From assembly GCF_002025205.1 (NCBI RefSeq), contig NZ_CP019947.1, positions 2,704,001-2,768,000 on the forward strand: DNA of 64,000 nt, read 5' to 3'. The stretch comes from Pseudomonas sp. CC6-YY-74. Lineage in GTDB: Bacteria; Pseudomonadota; Gammaproteobacteria; Pseudomonadales; Pseudomonadaceae. Below, piece after piece: positions 21,677-30,340 of this stretch. Position 1 is the first letter of the stretch. Every line of letters starts with the position of its first letter. The position numbers were made by a program, and so were the translations under genes. The notes under the pieces are model-generated. The model was not told the DNA's origin. It worked only from the letters and a program-made list of their open reading frames with translations, and ran no database searches.

Positions 21677-22228
21677 TTACAGCTTGACCTCAACCACGGA
21701 CAGCGGGTAACCCAGCCGGTCAGCGAATTCGTCGAGAAAGCTCTGTTTGAAACCCGCCTCGGCCCAGTTATTGAAGATAAAGCCCAGATTGGAAAAGCCG
21801 CAGGGCTGCAGAAACAGGAAGCCATTGATGTCGTCTTCGTGACTGCATAGCGGGCAGATGAAGGTGTCGGTATGGCCGGGCATCCAGTCCTCCAGGCGAT
21901 CGAACAGCTCCACGCCAACCTCCTTGCGACACTGCGGACAACCGGCCTCCTCGAGAAAGTCGTGCAGCGGGGTAAAGATGCAGCGTTTGTAGACGATTTC
22001 CAGACCATTGACCGGCTGGGCGAAAGGCAATAACTGCGGCTGCTCGACCACCCGCCGGGCACCCGGGGCAACGCCATAGGCCATTTTGTTGAACGTTCGG
22101 CCACAGGTGCTTAGTTGCGCCTCAATAACATTCTGCTGCACCAGCCAGCGCACGATCGCCCGCGCCCTGGCTTCATGCCCGGGAAAGCTGGAGATTTTCG
22201 GCACTATGATGGCTTGCTGTTCGCTCAT
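21677..22228 (-). CDS. Conserved hypothetical protein with two C-x2-C pairs
   Basis: This 183-residue protein starts MSEQQAIIVPKISSFPGHEA. Two cysteine pairs (CPQC at 97-100 and CPLC at 125-128) look like a zinc ribbon in the middle. The first 90 residues are probably helical and contain a further cysteine (TCGRTFNKMAYGV). The C-terminal part is rich in aromatic residues. I recognise it as conserved in pseudomonads but know no function. It lies between guaB and xseA, transcribed as guaB is, with nested-palindrome element 3 starting 35 bp upstream of its ATG. Confidence 0.75.
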   Translation of the reverse strand: MSEQQAIIVPKISSFPGHEARARAIVRWLVQQNVIEAQLSTCGRTFNKMAYGVAPGARRVVEQPQLLPFAQPVNGLEIVYKRCIFTPLHDFLEEAGCPQCRKEVGVELFDRLEDWMPGHTDTFICPLCSHEDDINGFLFLQPCGFSNLGFIFNNWAEAGFKQSFLDEFADRLGYPLSVVEVKL

Positions 22229-22262
22229 GAAAGACTCTGTTCCGAGGTAATAGCCGCGCAGC

Positions 22263-22410
22263 TTAACAGGCCGTTGAAAAACGTAGGCGAGGCAGCCGAG
22301 ACAAGGCAAAAACAGGCGAGGAAGCAGAGTTTACGAGCTGTAAATGAGCATTCCGAGCCTGTTTTTAACGCCGTATCGGCAACGTAGGTAGTTTTTCAAC
22401 GGCCTGTTAA
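22263..22410. repeat. Nested-palindrome element 3, between the zinc-ribbon gene and xseA
   Basis: This 148-bp element is bounded by a perfect 20-bp inverted repeat (22263-22282 with 22391-22410) that begins and ends with TTAA. A second stem pairs AAAAACAGGC (22308-22317) with GCCTGTTTTT (22357-22366). Inside it GGAAGC pairs with GC-A-TTCC, and the terminal hairpin is TTTAC-GAGCT-GTAAA. The unpaired AGAG and TGA correspond to those in elements 1 and 2. There is no coding capacity. The ends look like those of a miniature inverted-repeat element; TTAA could be a target duplication. Confidence 0.8.
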
Positions 22411-22469
22411 TGGCCCGGCGCCGCCGGTCAAGGCAAACGGCCTATGGCAGGCCCGGCAAAGTCTTTATC

Positions 22470-23858
22470 ATGCCGGACATGATCAAAGACCCGTTCCAAC
22501 GCCTGAACCTCGACCGCGAAGTGCTCAGCGTCAGCCAGCTCAATAACCGCGCACGCTTGCTGCTGGAAGATGTGTTCTCTGGCATCTGGGTCGAGGGGGA
22601 AATCTCCAACCTGGCCAAGCCGGCCTCCGGGCATATCTACTTCACCCTTAAAGATAGCCAGGCCCAGGTACGCTGCGCGCTGTTCCGACAGAACGCGGCC
22701 AAGGTTCGCCAGGCCTTGCGCGATGGCCTGGCGGTCAAGGTGCGCGGCAAGGTCTCACTGTTTGAAGGGCGCGGCGATTACCAGCTGATTCTCGACAGCG
22801 TCGAGCCGGCCGGCGACGGCGCCCTGCGCCTGGCCTTCGACGCGTTGAAGGACAAACTCAGCAGCGAAGGTCTGTTCGCCACTGAGCGCAAAATCGCCCT
22901 GCCCGCCCATCCCAAGCGCATCGGCATCGTCAGCTCGCCGACCGGCGCGGTAATCCGCGACATCATCAGTGTGTTCCGCCGCCGCGCCCCGCAGGTCGCC
23001 CTGACCCTGATCCCCACGGCCGTACAGGGCCGCGAAGCCAGCGCGCAGATCATCCGCGCCCTGCAACTGGCCGACCGCCAGGGCTTCGACGCACTGATCC
23101 TGGCGCGTGGCGGCGGTTCGCTGGAAGACCTCTGGTGCTTCAACGAAGAAGCCGTGGCGCGCGCGGTCGCGGCCTGCGTCACACCGATCGTCAGCGCGGT
23201 GGGCCACGAAACCGACGTCTCCATCTGCGATTTCGTCGCCGACGTACGCGCCCCCACCCCCTCGGCCGCCGCCGAGCTGCTGGCCCCCGACGCCAGCGAA
23301 CTGGTGCAGCGCCTGCACAGCCTGCAGCGGCGCCTGATCATGCGCATGCACAACCGCCTGGAGCGCGAACGCCTGCGCCTGGATGGCCTGACCCGGCGCC
23401 TGCGCCACCCCGGCGAACGCCTGCGCCAGCACGCCCAGCGCCTGGACGACCTGGAAATGCGCCTGGCACGGGCCTTCGAGCGCCAGTTGAACAATCGCCG
23501 CGAGCGCCTCGCGCGCCTGCAAACCCGCCTGGCCGGCCAGCACCCCAAGCGCACCCTACAACTGCTGCGCCAGCGCCTGGGCAGCCTCGCCGAGCGCCTG
23601 CCACGGGCCATGCGCGAAGGCCTGAAGCAACGCCGCTTGCAACTGCAAAGCCAGGTGCAGACCCTAAATGCGGTCAGCCCACTGGCCACCCTCGGCCGCG
23701 GCTACAGCATCCTCCTCGACGAGCGCGGCCGGGCCGTGCGCCGCGCCGCCGACACCCACACCGGCCAGCGCCTGAAAGCACGTCTGGGCGAAGGCGAGCT
23801 GGATGTGCGGGTCGAAGACAACCATGTGCAGCCAGCGACGCTGTCGCTGCTGGACTGA
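22470..23858 (+). CDS. xseA: Exodeoxyribonuclease VII large subunit XseA
   Basis: XseA is the catalytic large subunit of exonuclease VII, which degrades single-stranded DNA from both ends. The 462-residue protein has an N-terminal OB-fold (about 20-120), the catalytic core with GIVSSPTGAVIRDI, ARGGGSLEDLW and AVGHETDVSICDFVAD, and a long Arg/Leu-rich coiled-coil region (about 290-420) before a C-terminal LGRGYSIL segment. ATG at 22470 or 22479 are both possible; the difference is three residues. The small subunit gene xseB is not in this window. Confidence 0.96.
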   Translation: MPDMIKDPFQRLNLDREVLSVSQLNNRARLLLEDVFSGIWVEGEISNLAKPASGHIYFTLKDSQAQVRCALFRQNAAKVRQALRDGLAVKVRGKVSLFEGRGDYQLILDSVEPAGDGALRLAFDALKDKLSSEGLFATERKIALPAHPKRIGIVSSPTGAVIRDIISVFRRRAPQVALTLIPTAVQGREASAQIIRALQLADRQGFDALILARGGGSLEDLWCFNEEAVARAVAACVTPIVSAVGHETDVSICDFVADVRAPTPSAAAELLAPDASELVQRLHSLQRRLIMRMHNRLERERLRLDGLTRRLRHPGERLRQHAQRLDDLEMRLARAFERQLNNRRERLARLQTRLAGQHPKRTLQLLRQRLGSLAERLPRAMREGLKQRRLQLQSQVQTLNAVSPLATLGRGYSILLDERGRAVRRAADTHTGQRLKARLGEGELDVRVEDNHVQPATLSLLD

Positions 23859-23912
23859 TCAATCATCAGGTGGATGAGCACAACGGCATCCACCCTATAC
23901 CCGGGATAGCCC

Positions 23913-24737
23913 ATGCGTTTTGTTGCCCTGCTAGTCAGCCTTTGCCTCGCCCTGCCCGTGCAGGCCGAAGGTTTTATCAGCCGCCTGCTCAACCAACCGA
24001 TACCCGGCGGCGTCGCCGTGATCGACCTGGGCCCGGCCGCCAGCGCACCCCGCGCCACCTATCAAGACAAGCCGGTATTGATAATCCACGAAGATGGGCA
24101 GCGCTGGATCGCCATCGTCGGCCTGCCCCTGACGACTAAACTCGGCAGTCAGCAGATCAAGGTGAACGACACTCAGAGCCTGAGCTTTCAGGTCGGCGCC
24201 AAGCACTACGCCGAGCAGCGCATCACCATCAAGAACCAGCAGCAGGTCAACCCGAACGCCGCCAACCTCAAGCGCATCAACCGCGAGCTGGCGGAACAGA
24301 CCCGCGCCTACCAGCAGTTCAGCGCCCGCCAGCCGAGCAACCTGCTGTTCGACAAGCCCGTCACCGGGCCATTGTCCAGCCCCTTCGGCCTGCGCCGCTT
24401 TTTCAATGGCGAGGAACGCAACCCACATTCCGGCCTGGACTTCGCCGCCAAGCGTGGCACCCCGATCCAGGCGCCGGCAGCAGGACAGGTAATCCTGATC
24501 GGCGACTACTTCTTCAACGGCAAGACCGTGTTCGTCGACCACGGCCAGGGCCTGATCAGCATGTTCTGCCACCTCTCGGAGATCGACGTCAAAGTTGGCG
24601 ACGAACTGCCGCGCGGCGGCGTGCTCGGCAAGGTCGGCGCCACCGGTCGCGCCACCGGGCCGCATTTGCACTGGAACGTCAGCCTGAATGATGCGCGGAT
24701 CGACCCGGCCATTTTTATCGGGGCCTTCAAACCCTGA
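23913..24737 (+). CDS. Exported M23-family metallopeptidase (LytM domain)
   Basis: This 274-residue protein has a signal peptide (MRFVALLVSLCLALPVQA), an N-terminal beta-rich region, a short helical linker (about 110-140) and a C-terminal M23 peptidase domain. Zinc-ligand motifs are intact: HSGLDFAA (HxxxD) and PHLHWNV (His251/His253). The enzyme is therefore likely an active DD-endopeptidase on peptidoglycan, rather than a degenerate activator such as EnvC. It follows xseA by 54 bp in the same direction. Confidence 0.9.
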   Translation: MRFVALLVSLCLALPVQAEGFISRLLNQPIPGGVAVIDLGPAASAPRATYQDKPVLIIHEDGQRWIAIVGLPLTTKLGSQQIKVNDTQSLSFQVGAKHYAEQRITIKNQQQVNPNAANLKRINRELAEQTRAYQQFSARQPSNLLFDKPVTGPLSSPFGLRRFFNGEERNPHSGLDFAAKRGTPIQAPAAGQVILIGDYFFNGKTVFVDHGQGLISMFCHLSEIDVKVGDELPRGGVLGKVGATGRATGPHLHWNVSLNDARIDPAIFIGAFKP

Positions 24738-24782
24738 AACATTGCCGTGCTGCAGTGACTTAGCCATAACGAGGGACTGTTG

Positions 24783-25325
24783 ATGCGAATCAAAGCCGAG
24801 ACTTCAACCCTGCTGCTCATCGATATTCAGGCTCGCCTGTTTCCGGTCATCCATGACAGCGCCGCACTGGCCGAACATGCCTTGTGGTTGCAGCAGGTGG
24901 CGCAGCGCATCGGCGTGCCGGTGCTGCTCACCGAGCAGTACAGTAAGGGCCTGGGGCAGACTATCCCGTCCTTGCGCGACGGCCACCCGGCTTCGGCCAT
25001 CATCGAGAAGCTGCATTTTTCTGCAGTCAGCGAAGGCGAACTGTTCAAGCGCTCCGGCGGTGACCGCGCGCAGTTCGTGGTGTGCGGCAGCGAAGCGCAT
25101 GTCTGCGTGTTGCAGACCGTACTCGACCTGCTCCTCCAGGGCCGCCAGGTGTTCGTGGTGGCAGAGGCCGTCGGCTCGCGCCAGGCCTCGGACAAGGCGC
25201 TGGCCCTGGCGCGCATGCAGCAAGCCGGCGCCAGCATCGTATCGCGGGAAATGGTCGCCTTCGAATGGCTCGAACAGGCCGGCAACCCGCTGTTTCGCGA
25301 GGTCAGCAAGACGTTCATTCGCTGA
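24783..25325 (+). CDS. Isochorismatase-like cysteine hydrolase
   Basis: This 180-residue alpha/beta hydrolase of the isochorismatase-like family has the catalytic triad Asp14 (LLLIDIQ), Lys76 (IIEKLHFS) and Cys108 (CGSEAHVCV). The family includes nicotinamidases and other amidases or hydrolases. The short form with EAHVCV resembles the YcaC group, whose substrate is not settled. ATG at 24783 was preferred to the adjacent TTG. It is the third gene in the same direction after xseA. Confidence 0.88.
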   Translation: MRIKAETSTLLLIDIQARLFPVIHDSAALAEHALWLQQVAQRIGVPVLLTEQYSKGLGQTIPSLRDGHPASAIIEKLHFSAVSEGELFKRSGGDRAQFVVCGSEAHVCVLQTVLDLLLQGRQVFVVAEAVGSRQASDKALALARMQQAGASIVSREMVAFEWLEQAGNPLFREVSKTFIR

Positions 25326-25417
25326 CCGCGCCGGCATTCCCCCGCATCCTGAACACCGCGGACTGCCAGGCATGCACCGACGCATCCCGGCCTACCCGTG
25401 CAACCCGGAGTTGAAAC

Positions 25418-26665
25418 ATGCGTAACGAACTCAACGGCTGGCTCGACTGGCTGAATGCCCACCCAGAACTGCAAACCCTGACCTTCTCCGTACTGCTGAT
25501 CATCGCCGCCTGGCTATCCAACTGGCTGGTCAAGCGCGTGCTGGTACGCGGCCTGTATCGTCTGCTGCGCCATGCCAGCGATGCCCAGGTGCAAGACTTC
25601 GGCATCATCAAGCGGCTGTCGAACATTGTCCCGGCACTGCTGCTGTCTGCGGGGGTCAGCGCCATACCCGGCCTGCCGGAGGCTGCGGTGTCGGTGGTGC
25701 GCAACGTCTGCAGCGGCTTTATCGTGCTGACCATCGCCCTGGCCCTGAGCGCGCTGCTGGACATCGCCAACCTGCTCCATCAGCGCCGCAAGGATGCTCA
25801 CCTGCACCCGATCAAAGGCTACCTGCAGGTCGTCAAGATCGTCCTGTACGTGGTCTCCAGCATCCTGATCATCGCCACCCTGATCGACCGCTCACCCCTG
25901 ATCCTGCTTTCCGGTCTTGGCGCCATGGCCGCCGTATTGATGCTGATTTTCCAGGACACCATTCTGTCGCTGGTAGCCAGCGTGCAGATCTCTTCCAGCG
26001 ACATCATCCGGGTCGGCGACTGGATAGAAATGCCGCAACTGAATGCCGATGGCGACGTGATCGACATCGCCCTGCACACGGTCAAGGTGCAGAACTGGGA
26101 CAAGACCATCACCAGCATCCCGACCAAGCGCTTCATCAGCGACCCGTTCAAGAACTGGCGCGGCATGCAGGAATGTGGCGGCCGGCGGATCAAGCGCAGC
26201 CTGTACCTCGACCAGACCAGCATCCGCTTCCTCGACGCCGAGGCCATTGCCCGCCTGCAGCGCGTCAGCCTGCTCAGGCAATACCTCAAGCACAAGCACA
26301 GCGAACTGCTCAGCTGGAACAGCGCACTGGCCGAGGACGCTCAGGAGCCGGCCAACACCCGCCGCATCACCAATATCGGCACCTTCCGCGCCTACGTGGA
26401 GCATTACCTGCGCCAGCACCCGCAGATTAACCAGAGCATGACCCAACTGGTGCGCCAGCTCAGCCCGACGGCCGACGGCCTGCCGCTGGAACTCTATTGC
26501 TTCACCAACACCATTGCCTGGGGCAGTTACGAGAGCACCCAGTCGGATATCTTCGACCACCTGCTGGCGATCCTGCCCGAGTTCGGCCTGCGCGTATTTC
26601 AACACCCCAGTGGTGCGGACATGCGTGTACTGGGACGCAGCCGAGCCGCGCAAGCGGAGCACTGA
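25418..26665 (+). CDS. Mechanosensitive ion channel protein, YbdG type
   Basis: This 415-residue membrane protein has about five N-terminal membrane helices (about 20-175) followed by an MscS beta domain and a large C-terminal cytoplasmic region. Family marks include GLGAMAAVLMLIFQDTILSLVASVQ (pore helix and start of the beta domain), VGDWIEMP and VQNWDKTITSIPTKRF. The length and the extra C-terminal sequence fit YbdG-like channels, which are linked to MscM-type activity on mild osmotic downshock. It lies just upstream of the leuA leader region. Confidence 0.9.
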   Translation: MRNELNGWLDWLNAHPELQTLTFSVLLIIAAWLSNWLVKRVLVRGLYRLLRHASDAQVQDFGIIKRLSNIVPALLLSAGVSAIPGLPEAAVSVVRNVCSGFIVLTIALALSALLDIANLLHQRRKDAHLHPIKGYLQVVKIVLYVVSSILIIATLIDRSPLILLSGLGAMAAVLMLIFQDTILSLVASVQISSSDIIRVGDWIEMPQLNADGDVIDIALHTVKVQNWDKTITSIPTKRFISDPFKNWRGMQECGGRRIKRSLYLDQTSIRFLDAEAIARLQRVSLLRQYLKHKHSELLSWNSALAEDAQEPANTRRITNIGTFRAYVEHYLRQHPQINQSMTQLVRQLSPTADGLPLELYCFTNTIAWGSYESTQSDIFDHLLAILPEFGLRVFQHPSGADMRVLGRSRAAQAEH

Positions 26666-26990
26666 TACGCCACACAGCCCTGGCCACAGCGCGCGGATGG
26701 CCGGGGCAAAGCACTGCACAATCGCCGAGCAGCGCCGCCCGCCTCCACGCAATATAATTGCGCATAAAGCATGAAATAGATCGAAATCACCAATTTTATC
26801 GCACCACTTGCCAGCTTTGATCGCCCCGGATAGGGTTGACGCCATGAACGCTACCCACAGCCTGATTCTGCTGCGGCAACATGCCAACCTCCGCCTGGTC
26901 AACCAGCGACTGGGTGACTGAACCGAAGCGCCGCACCGATCTCGACTTCGTCTGGCCACCCTCTCCGGTCGCCGTCAAAAGGATTACCCC
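26666..26990 (+). other. leuA upstream region
   Basis: This 325-bp stretch between the channel gene and leuA includes a GC-rich inverted repeat (26677-26685 with 26699-26707), an AT-richer segment with TATAAT at 26753-26758 inside the palindrome GCAATATAATTGC, and a leucine-rich short frame at 26844-26921. I found no clear intrinsic terminator between that frame and leuA. It probably holds the leuA promoter and leader. Confidence 0.6.
26844..26921 (+). CDS. Candidate leucine-rich leader peptide upstream of leuA
   Basis: A 25-codon frame (start MNATHSLILL, end LVNQRLGD) ends 69 bp before leuA. Six of its residues are leucine, including two adjacent ones, with CTG/CTC codons. A short Leu-rich peptide before a leucine biosynthesis gene is the pattern used by ribosome-mediated attenuators. 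However, no terminator hairpin with a U-run is evident downstream, and leucine is common in any GC-rich reading frame. Treat it as a hypothesis. Confidence 0.35.
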   Translation: MNATHSLILLRQHANLRLVNQRLGD

Positions 26991-28661
26991 ATGAGCATGC
27001 GCAAAGACCCGTCCAGCAAGTACCGCGCCTTTGCGGCCATCGATTTGCCGGATCGTACCTGGCCGTCGAAGACCATTACCGCAGTACCGATCTGGTGCAG
27101 CTCGGACCTGCGTGACGGCAACCAGTCGCTGATCGAGCCGATGGATGCGGCGAAGAAGCTGCGCTTCTTCAAGACCCTGGTGCAGGTCGGCATCAAACAG
27201 ATCGAAGTGGGCTTCCCGTCCGCCTCGCAGACCGACTTCGACTTCGTGCGCAGCCTGATCGAAGACGGCCATATTCCCGACGACACCACGATCCAGGTGC
27301 TGACCCAGGCCCGCGAAGACCTGATCAGCCGCACCTTCGAATCACTCAAGGGCGCCAAGCGGGCCATCGTCCACGTCTACAACGCCACCGCCCCGAGCTT
27401 CCGCCGCATCGTCTTCAACCAGGACCAGGCGGGCGTGGTCAATATCGCGGTGAATGCCGCGCAGATCATCAAGGACCTGGCCGCCCAGCAGCCGGACACC
27501 CAGTGGACCTTCCAGTACTCGCCGGAAGTCTTCACCTCCACCGAACTGGCGTTCGCCGTGGAAGTCTGCGATGCGGTGCTCGATGTCTGGCAGCCGACGC
27601 CGAGCAACAAGGTGATCCTCAACCTGCCGGCCACCGTGGAAGTGGCCACACCCAACGTCTACGCCGACCAGATCGAATGGTTCGGCCGCCATATCAGCCG
27701 CCGTGACAGCGTGCTGATCAGCCTGCACACCCACAACGACCGCGGCACCGGCGTGGCCGCCAGCGAGCTGGGCCTGATGGCCGGCGCCGATCGCGTCGAA
27801 GGTTGCCTGTTCGGCAACGGCGAGCGCACCGGCAACGTCGACCTGGTCAACCTGGCGCTGAACCTCTACACCCAGGGCATTCACCCCGGCCTGGATTTTT
27901 CCGACATCGATAACGTGCGCAAGGTGGTCGAGGAGTGCAACCAGCTGCCCGTTCACCCACGCCACCCCTATGTCGGCGACCTGGTGCACACCGCGTTTTC
28001 CGGCTCGCACCAGGACGCGATCCGCAAGGGCCTCAGCCAGCAAGACCCGCATGGCATCTGGGAAGTGCCCTATCTGCCAATCGACCCGGCCGATATTGGC
28101 CGCAGCTACGAGGCGGTGATCCGGGTCAACAGCCAGTCGGGCAAGGGCGGCATCAGCTATTTGCTGGAACAGGAATACGGCATCTGCCTGCCCCGGCGCA
28201 TGCAGATCGAGTTCAGTCAGGTGGTGCAGAAGGAAACCGATCGCCTCGGCCTGGAAATGAGCGCCGGGCAGATCCACCAGCTGCTCGAGCGCGAATACCT
28301 GCAAGCCACCGCGCCTTATGCGCTTAAGGGCCATCGCCTGCAGGAAGAGAACGGCACCAGCGCGGTGGACGTGGAAGTGCTCAGCAAAGGCGAGACTCAA
28401 CACTGGCGCGGCATCGGCAAGGGTCCGCTGGAAGCCCTGGTCGCCGGCTTGCCGGTGGCCGTGGAAATCATGGACTACAGCGAGCACGCCATCGGCGCCG
28501 GCACCAACGCCAAAGCCGCGGCCTATATCGAACTGCGGGTCAACGGCGGCCGGGCGCTGCATGGCGTCGGCATCGACGAGAACCTGACCACGGCGAGCTT
28601 CCGCGCCCTGTTCAGCGCGCTCAACCGCGCAATCGGCCAGGCGGCTGAACAGGCGGCCTGA
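26991..28661 (+). CDS. leuA: 2-isopropylmalate synthase LeuA
   Basis: LeuA condenses acetyl-CoA with 2-oxoisovalerate, the first committed step of leucine synthesis. The 556-residue protein belongs to the longer LeuA type: TIM-barrel catalytic domain (about 30-310) with [13 protein letters not shown] and the metal-ligand HTHNDRGTG, linker, and a C-terminal regulatory domain (about 430-550) ending with the [14 protein letters not shown] motif that binds leucine for feedback inhibition. The start matches homologues. A Leu-rich short frame precedes it. Confidence 0.97.
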   Translation: MSMRKDPSSKYRAFAAIDLPDRTWPSKTITAVPIWCSSDLRDGNQSLIEPMDAAKKLRFFKTLVQVGIKQIEVGFPSASQTDFDFVRSLIEDGHIPDDTTIQVLTQAREDLISRTFESLKGAKRAIVHVYNATAPSFRRIVFNQDQAGVVNIAVNAAQIIKDLAAQQPDTQWTFQYSPEVFTSTELAFAVEVCDAVLDVWQPTPSNKVILNLPATVEVATPNVYADQIEWFGRHISRRDSVLISLHTHNDRGTGVAASELGLMAGADRVEGCLFGNGERTGNVDLVNLALNLYTQGIHPGLDFSDIDNVRKVVEECNQLPVHPRHPYVGDLVHTAFSGSHQDAIRKGLSQQDPHGIWEVPYLPIDPADIGRSYEAVIRVNSQSGKGGISYLLEQEYGICLPRRMQIEFSQVVQKETDRLGLEMSAGQIHQLLEREYLQATAPYALKGHRLQEENGTSAVDVEVLSKGETQHWRGIGKGPLEALVAGLPVAVEIMDYSEHAIGAGTNAKAAAYIELRVNGGRALHGVGIDENLTTASFRALFSALNRAIGQAAEQAA

Positions 28662-28662
28662 G

Positions 28663-29748
28663 TCAGCCTGCCCCCGCCTTGCCGCGGGGGCGCTGCTGGG
28701 CCGCCAGATAATGCGCGGTGGCCTGCAATGCCTGCGCAATATCCGGCCAAACCAATTGATGCCGTCGCGCCACCGCCTGGGTCGCGGCGGTATCAAAGCG
28801 TGTGGTCTGGATAAAATCCAGCGACTCCGACTCGCTGTGCAAGAGCCCGGGGGCACCAGGAATTTTCAGCAACCAGCGCAACACCGGCAGCGGCATATGT
28901 CGGCGCGGCGCGCTGACGCCAAGGGCTGTGGCCAACTGCTGGAGCATGCCCTGCAGGTTTGGGGTGCTGGCATCCAGGGCCAGGACCTCCTGTCCCGCCA
29001 GGGCCGGATCGACGGCCGCCACCCGCAACAGCTGCGCGAGAAAGTCCACGCTGACCAGTGGCAGCCAGTGCGCCGGTGAGCCCGGGATCGCCGACAGACG
29101 ACCCGCTGCCAGGTTGGCGATCAAGCCGGCCAATGGTTGCGTCGGCAGGATGTGCCCACTGCGGCTGTGCCCACAGACGGTGGCTGGATGCACCAGCGTC
29201 CACGCCGCCCGCAGCTCACGCAGGCGTGCCAGCACCCGGAAATGCGCCTCCAGCTTGCTGCCCTCGTAGCCCCCCGTGCGGCGGTAGACCCTGGCCCAGT
29301 CGGTGCGCTGCGGTTTGTGCAGGTCGATGCCGATGCGCGCCAGGTGCTCCCGATTGGCCAACATATAGCCGCCCACCATCACCAGCCGGCTACCCTGGCT
29401 GGCCGCCAGCTCGGCCACCGCCAGCGCTCCCTCGACATTGACCTTACGCGCCTGCTCGATGGACAGGCCCCAGGCGAACTGGGCACCGAGGTGAAACACC
29501 ACCGCCGCCTGCTCCAGCCGCGCCCGCGCGGCGCCATCCAGGCCCAGTCCGGGACTGCCCAGATCGCCCGCCACGGCGCTCAGCAGTGTGGCGTTGCCGC
29601 CCAGCCCATCGACCTGCGCAGCCAGTGCTGACAAGGCTTGCGGCGCGCGCAGTAGCAAGCTGACCGGGTGCCCCTCCCGCGTCAGGGAAGCCACTAGATG
29701 TTGACCGATAAAGCCACTGCCGCCGGTTACAAAACATTCTTGTTGCAT
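28663..29748 (-). CDS. NAD(P)-dependent extended SDR (epimerase/dehydratase family)
   Basis: This 361-residue Rossmann-fold protein has the nucleotide-binding VTGGSGFIGQHL (about 7-18) and the YxxxK pair at Tyr161/Lys165 (GGYEGSKLEAH). The serine/threonine that usually completes the catalytic triad seems to be Gly (VMVGGY at 123-128), so catalysis may be atypical. The product is unknown; nearest relatives are 3-beta-HSD or dihydroflavonol-reductase-like SDRs. It is divergent from a MerR-family gene, with a dyad in the shared promoter gap, which suggests it is the regulator's target. Confidence 0.85.
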   Translation of the reverse strand: MQQECFVTGGSGFIGQHLVASLTREGHPVSLLLRAPQALSALAAQVDGLGGNATLLSAVAGDLGSPGLGLDGAARARLEQAAVVFHLGAQFAWGLSIEQARKVNVEGALAVAELAASQGSRLVMVGGYMLANREHLARIGIDLHKPQRTDWARVYRRTGGYEGSKLEAHFRVLARLRELRAAWTLVHPATVCGHSRSGHILPTQPLAGLIANLAAGRLSAIPGSPAHWLPLVSVDFLAQLLRVAAVDPALAGQEVLALDASTPNLQGMLQQLATALGVSAPRRHMPLPVLRWLLKIPGAPGLLHSESESLDFIQTTRFDTAATQAVARRHQLVWPDIAQALQATAHYLAAQQRPRGKAGAG

Positions 29749-29783
29749 GGCTAAGCCACCTGAATAATCAATGACCCAAGCAG

Positions 29784-29813
29784 GCTAAACTGTAGAGCCT
29801 ACTCGATAGTCAA
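29784..29813 (-). promoter_or_regulatory. Candidate MerR-type operator/promoter of the SDR gene
   Basis: In the 77-bp gap, minus-strand TTGACT (29813-29808) and TTTAGC (29789-29784) are 18 bp apart, longer than the 17-bp optimum. The spacer region holds the dyad CTATCGAG-TAG-GCTCTACAG (6 of 8 arm positions). A dyad in an overlong spacer is how MerR-family activators work. The -10 is weak, so this is a tentative call. Confidence 0.45.
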
Positions 29814-29825
29814 GAGGCAACTGCG

Positions 29826-30218
29826 ATGCGCATCGGCGAACTGGAAAAGCGCAGCGGCGCCAGTCGGCACACCCTGCGCTACTACGAAGACCTCGGCCTG
29901 ATCAGCGCGCAGCGCCGCGCCAATAATTATCGCGAGTACAGCCCACAAACCCTCAGTGACCTGGGTTTTATCCAGCAGGCGCAGAGCATGGGCTTCACCC
30001 TTGGCGAAATCGGCGAAATACTCCTGGCTCGACGCGAGCAGCAACTGGACTGCGCCCAGGGCGCCGCGCTGGTAGCGAAAAAACTCACCGAGGTGGAACA
30101 GAAGATTGCCGACCTGCTCAACCTGCGCAATTTTCTACGCAGCGAACACCAACGCCTGGAGGCCAGCGCGGCGCAGCAGCTGGCCTTAAACCAGCCGTCA
30201 GGGCATGCCGACGCCTGA
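29826..30218 (+). CDS. MerR-family transcriptional regulator
   Basis: This 130-residue protein has the N-terminal MerR winged helix (MRIGELEKRSGASRHTLRYYEDLGLI, then NYREYS), a dimerisation coiled coil (about 80-115) and a short tail. It has only one cysteine in the effector region (Cys76), so it is unlikely to be a typical mercury, copper or zinc sensor; the effector is unknown. It is divergent from the SDR gene at 28663-29748, which is its likely target. Confidence 0.88.
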   Translation: MRIGELEKRSGASRHTLRYYEDLGLISAQRRANNYREYSPQTLSDLGFIQQAQSMGFTLGEIGEILLARREQQLDCAQGAALVAKKLTEVEQKIADLLNLRNFLRSEHQRLEASAAQQLALNQPSGHADA

Positions 30219-30340
30219 CCCGGCGACTGACAACCCCGCCAGCCAGGTGCAGGTTCCGCCGGACAGCTGGTAGCAATCCAGCGAGCATTCGCCCCGGCCA
30301 ATCATCTAGACTCCACAGCCTCGATTCGCCGGGAAATACG

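Noticed and set aside
22263..22410. Insertion sequence or transposon
   Set aside because: At 148 bp with no transposase it cannot be autonomous. It is reported as a structured repeat instead.
26922..26990. Intrinsic attenuator between the Leu-rich frame and leuA
   Set aside because: I found no stable hairpin followed by a T-run in this 69-bp stretch.
28663..28856. Long antisense frame over leuA (27342-28856) as a real gene
   Set aside because: It overlaps both leuA and the SDR gene, and the translation lacks any family motif. It is a GC-bias artefact.
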